Shown: positions 62,767 to 64,000 of the stretch, in pieces
Numbering within the stretch: the stretch's first letter is position 1
How the letters are laid out: the number at the start of each line of letters is the position of its first letter
Assembly (NCBI GenBank): GCA_018712545.1
Contig: DVGV01000008.1
Coordinates: forward strand, 1-64,000
Direction of reading: 5' to 3'
DNA: 64,000 bases
From: Candidatus Coprenecus merdigallinarum
GTDB lineage: Bacteria > Bacteroidota > Bacteroidia > Bacteroidales > UBA932
Translations under genes and position numbers: made by a program
Notes under the pieces: generated by a model
Told to the model about the DNA's origin: nothing
What the model saw: the letters and a program-made list of their open reading frames with translations, nothing else
Database searches by the model: none

Positions 62767-63654
62767 TTATCCTCTGGGATGGTGGTCGAGGATGGTGCGC
62801 TGCCATTTGCCTGAGTCGATGTGGGTGTAGATCTCGGTGGTGAGAATACTCTCGTGGCCGAGCATCTGCTGGACGGACCGCAGGTCGGCCCCGTTTTCGA
62901 CGAGATGGGTGGCGAAGGAATGACGGAGGGTGTGGGGCGAGACCTCCTTTGTGATGCCGGCAGCCTGGCACTGTCTCCTGATGATCAGAAAAACCATCTG
63001 GCGGCTCATCTGTCCGCCGCGCCGGTTGAGAAAAAGGACATCCTCGTCTTTCTTCGAGGCGAAGCTGCGACGGGTCTGCGAGATGTACAGCCGTACGGCG
63101 CGTACAGCAGGCTCACCTATCGGAACGAGCCTCTGTTTGTTACCTTTTCCAATGACCCTGATGAACGAATCTTCGAGGAACAGGTCGGAAATGCGCAGCG
63201 AAACCAGCTCGCTGACCCGCAGGCCGCAGGAGTACAGCACCTCGAGGATGGCCCTGTTGCGGTGGCCCTCGGGAGTTGACAGGTCTACGGAGGAGATAAG
63301 GCGGTCCACTTCCCCGACGGAGAGCACGGTGGGGATGTGGCGGGATATTTTAGGGGAGTCAATTTTCTCGGCCGGATTGTCCTGGATCCTGCCCTCTATT
63401 TCCAAAAATCCGTAGAAACTCTTGAGGGAGCTGACCAGTCTGGACTGGCTCCGCTTTGATATGCCGTGTTCCACCTCCGAGGCCAGAAAGGAGCTGAGGT
63501 CATCCGTGGTCAGTTCTTCAGCTCTCTGCCCGGGGTAAGCACCCCTGAGCTTGGCTATGTCGCTCATATAGGAGGCCACTGTGTTCGCGGACAGGGACCT
63601 CTCGATACGCAGGTATGAGCGGTAGTCGGAGAGTATGTCGGGCCAGTCTGTCAT
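62767..63654 (-). CDS. xerD: Tyrosine recombinase XerD
   Basis: 295 residues from MTDWPDILSDYRSYLRIERSLSANT; the frame to 63696 adds residues that overlap nth. The SAM-like N-terminal domain (about 1-90) is followed by the catalytic domain with R146 (CGLRVSE), K170 (IGKGNKQR), H241/R244 (SPHTLRHSF), H267 (LGHES) and Tyr276 (TTEIYTHID). It resolves chromosome dimers at dif with XerC. Its ATG overlaps the nth stop codon (ATGA), so the two are translated together. Confidence 0.92.
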   Translation of the reverse strand: MTDWPDILSDYRSYLRIERSLSANTVASYMSDIAKLRGAYPGQRAEELTTDDLSSFLASEVEHGISKRSQSRLVSSLKSFYGFLEIEGRIQDNPAEKIDSPKISRHIPTVLSVGEVDRLISSVDLSTPEGHRNRAILEVLYSCGLRVSELVSLRISDLFLEDSFIRVIGKGNKQRLVPIGEPAVRAVRLYISQTRRSFASKKDEDVLFLNRRGGQMSRQMVFLIIRRQCQAAGITKEVSPHTLRHSFATHLVENGADLRSVQQMLGHESILTTEIYTHIDSGKWQRTILDHHPRG

Positions 63655-64000
63655 TGTCTTGGCTTTTGGGACAATGCCGGATAGGACGCGCACCACTCAG
63701 TGAGGGGGCATTCTCCGCATTTGGGATTGCGTGCGGTGCAGGTATAGCGGCCGTGGAGGATGAGCCAGTGGTGGGCGATGGCCCGTTGCTCTACGGGTAT
63801 GTGGCTCTCCAGGTCGGCCTCGACTTTCTCAGGAGTTTTTCCGCGGGAGAGTCCCAGCCGGTTGGAAACCCTGAGCACGTGGGTGTCGACAGCTATGACA
63901 GGTTTGTCGTAGAGGATGGAGGCGACTACGTTGGCTGTCTTGCGGCCTACTCCGGGCAGGGTCATGAGGCTGTCTATGTCAGAGGGTATCACGGAATGGA
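63651..64000 (-). CDS. nth: Endonuclease III (5' end outside window)
   Basis: The visible 116 residues are the C-terminal part: helix-hairpin-helix LPGVGRKTANVVASIL, the catalytic Asp in VDTHVLRVSNRLG, and the 4Fe-4S site C-x6-C-x2-C-x5-C (CTARNPKCGECPLTEWC). The frame is open to the last base of the window, so the true start lies beyond 64000. It removes oxidised pyrimidines in base-excision repair. It overlaps xerD by 4 bases. Confidence 0.93.
   Translation of the reverse strand, partial: HSVIPSDIDSLMTLPGVGRKTANVVASILYDKPVIAVDTHVLRVSNRLGLSRGKTPEKVEADLESHIPVEQRAIAHHWLILHGRYTCTARNPKCGECPLTEWCASYPALSQKPRQ

Overview
The window is chromosomal DNA of a fairly GC-rich member of the Bacteroidales (Bacteroidota). 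The main signs are SusC/SusD proteins, SxxC-type lipoprotein signals, and many copies of the Bacteroidota -7 promoter box TAnnTTTG just upstream of genes. Other signs are the DUF5123-type lyase-like lipoprotein, a DUF4251 protein and a YceD-L32 pair. I cannot name genus or species.

Layout. 1-5.2 kb: end of a DUF4143 AAA ATPase, an outer-membrane beta-barrel receptor, a membrane-anchored LuxR-type protein, and a DUF554/EamA membrane pair. 5.2-7.5 kb: two alpha/beta hydrolases. 7.5-16.9 kb: a complete hexuronate catabolism locus, made of kdgK-kdgA-exuT (minus), a LacI-family regulator (plus), uxaB-uxaA (minus) and uxaC (plus). 16.9-21.6 kb: a GH43 enzyme and a large PEP-synthase-like protein with receiver-like modules. 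21.7-40.3 kb: a pectin utilisation locus on the minus strand, in the order GH28, CE12-CE8 fusion, GH105, PL1, SusC, SusD, 1424-residue beta-helix lipoprotein, terminator, kduD, kduI, DUF4861. 40.4-46.3 kb: a CusABC-type metal efflux operon with a histidine-rich adaptor. 46.3-54.3 kb: DUF4251, a giant AsmA-like protein, then rfbA-rfbB-uup plus a 57-residue membrane protein. 54.3-64 kb: an ABC transporter, tRNA-Ser, a GT28-type glycosyltransferase, a 2-hydroxyacid dehydrogenase, guaA, typA, yceD-rpmF-tRNA-Arg, xerD and nth (cut by the window end).

How it works together. Extracellular and periplasmic pectin enzymes remove methyl and acetyl groups and cut the galacturonan. SusCD imports oligomers. 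GH105 yields unsaturated uronates, which KduI and KduD take to 2-keto-3-deoxygluconate (KDG). Galacturonate is taken to the same KDG by UxaC, UxaB and UxaA. KdgK and KdgA then give pyruvate and glyceraldehyde-3-phosphate.

The most interesting signal is regulatory. A perfect 24-bp palindrome (half-site ATTTTCGTGCAC) lies between kdgK and the LacI-family gene. Clear variants lie in the uxaB/uxaC gap (13 of 14 core bases) and upstream of the GH28 gene (21 of 24 bases). On the minus-strand side each overlaps the expected -33 region of a promoter whose -7 box is visible. This suggests one LacI-family repressor controls both cytosolic uronate catabolism and the whole outer-membrane pectin locus; no hybrid two-component system or ECF sigma/anti-sigma pair is present in the window. 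A second unexplained signal is the 356-bp gap at 11998-12353. It holds an interlocked pair of inverted repeats (pseudoknot order) and a 127-nt compound palindrome whose right arm contains the uxaA stop codon.
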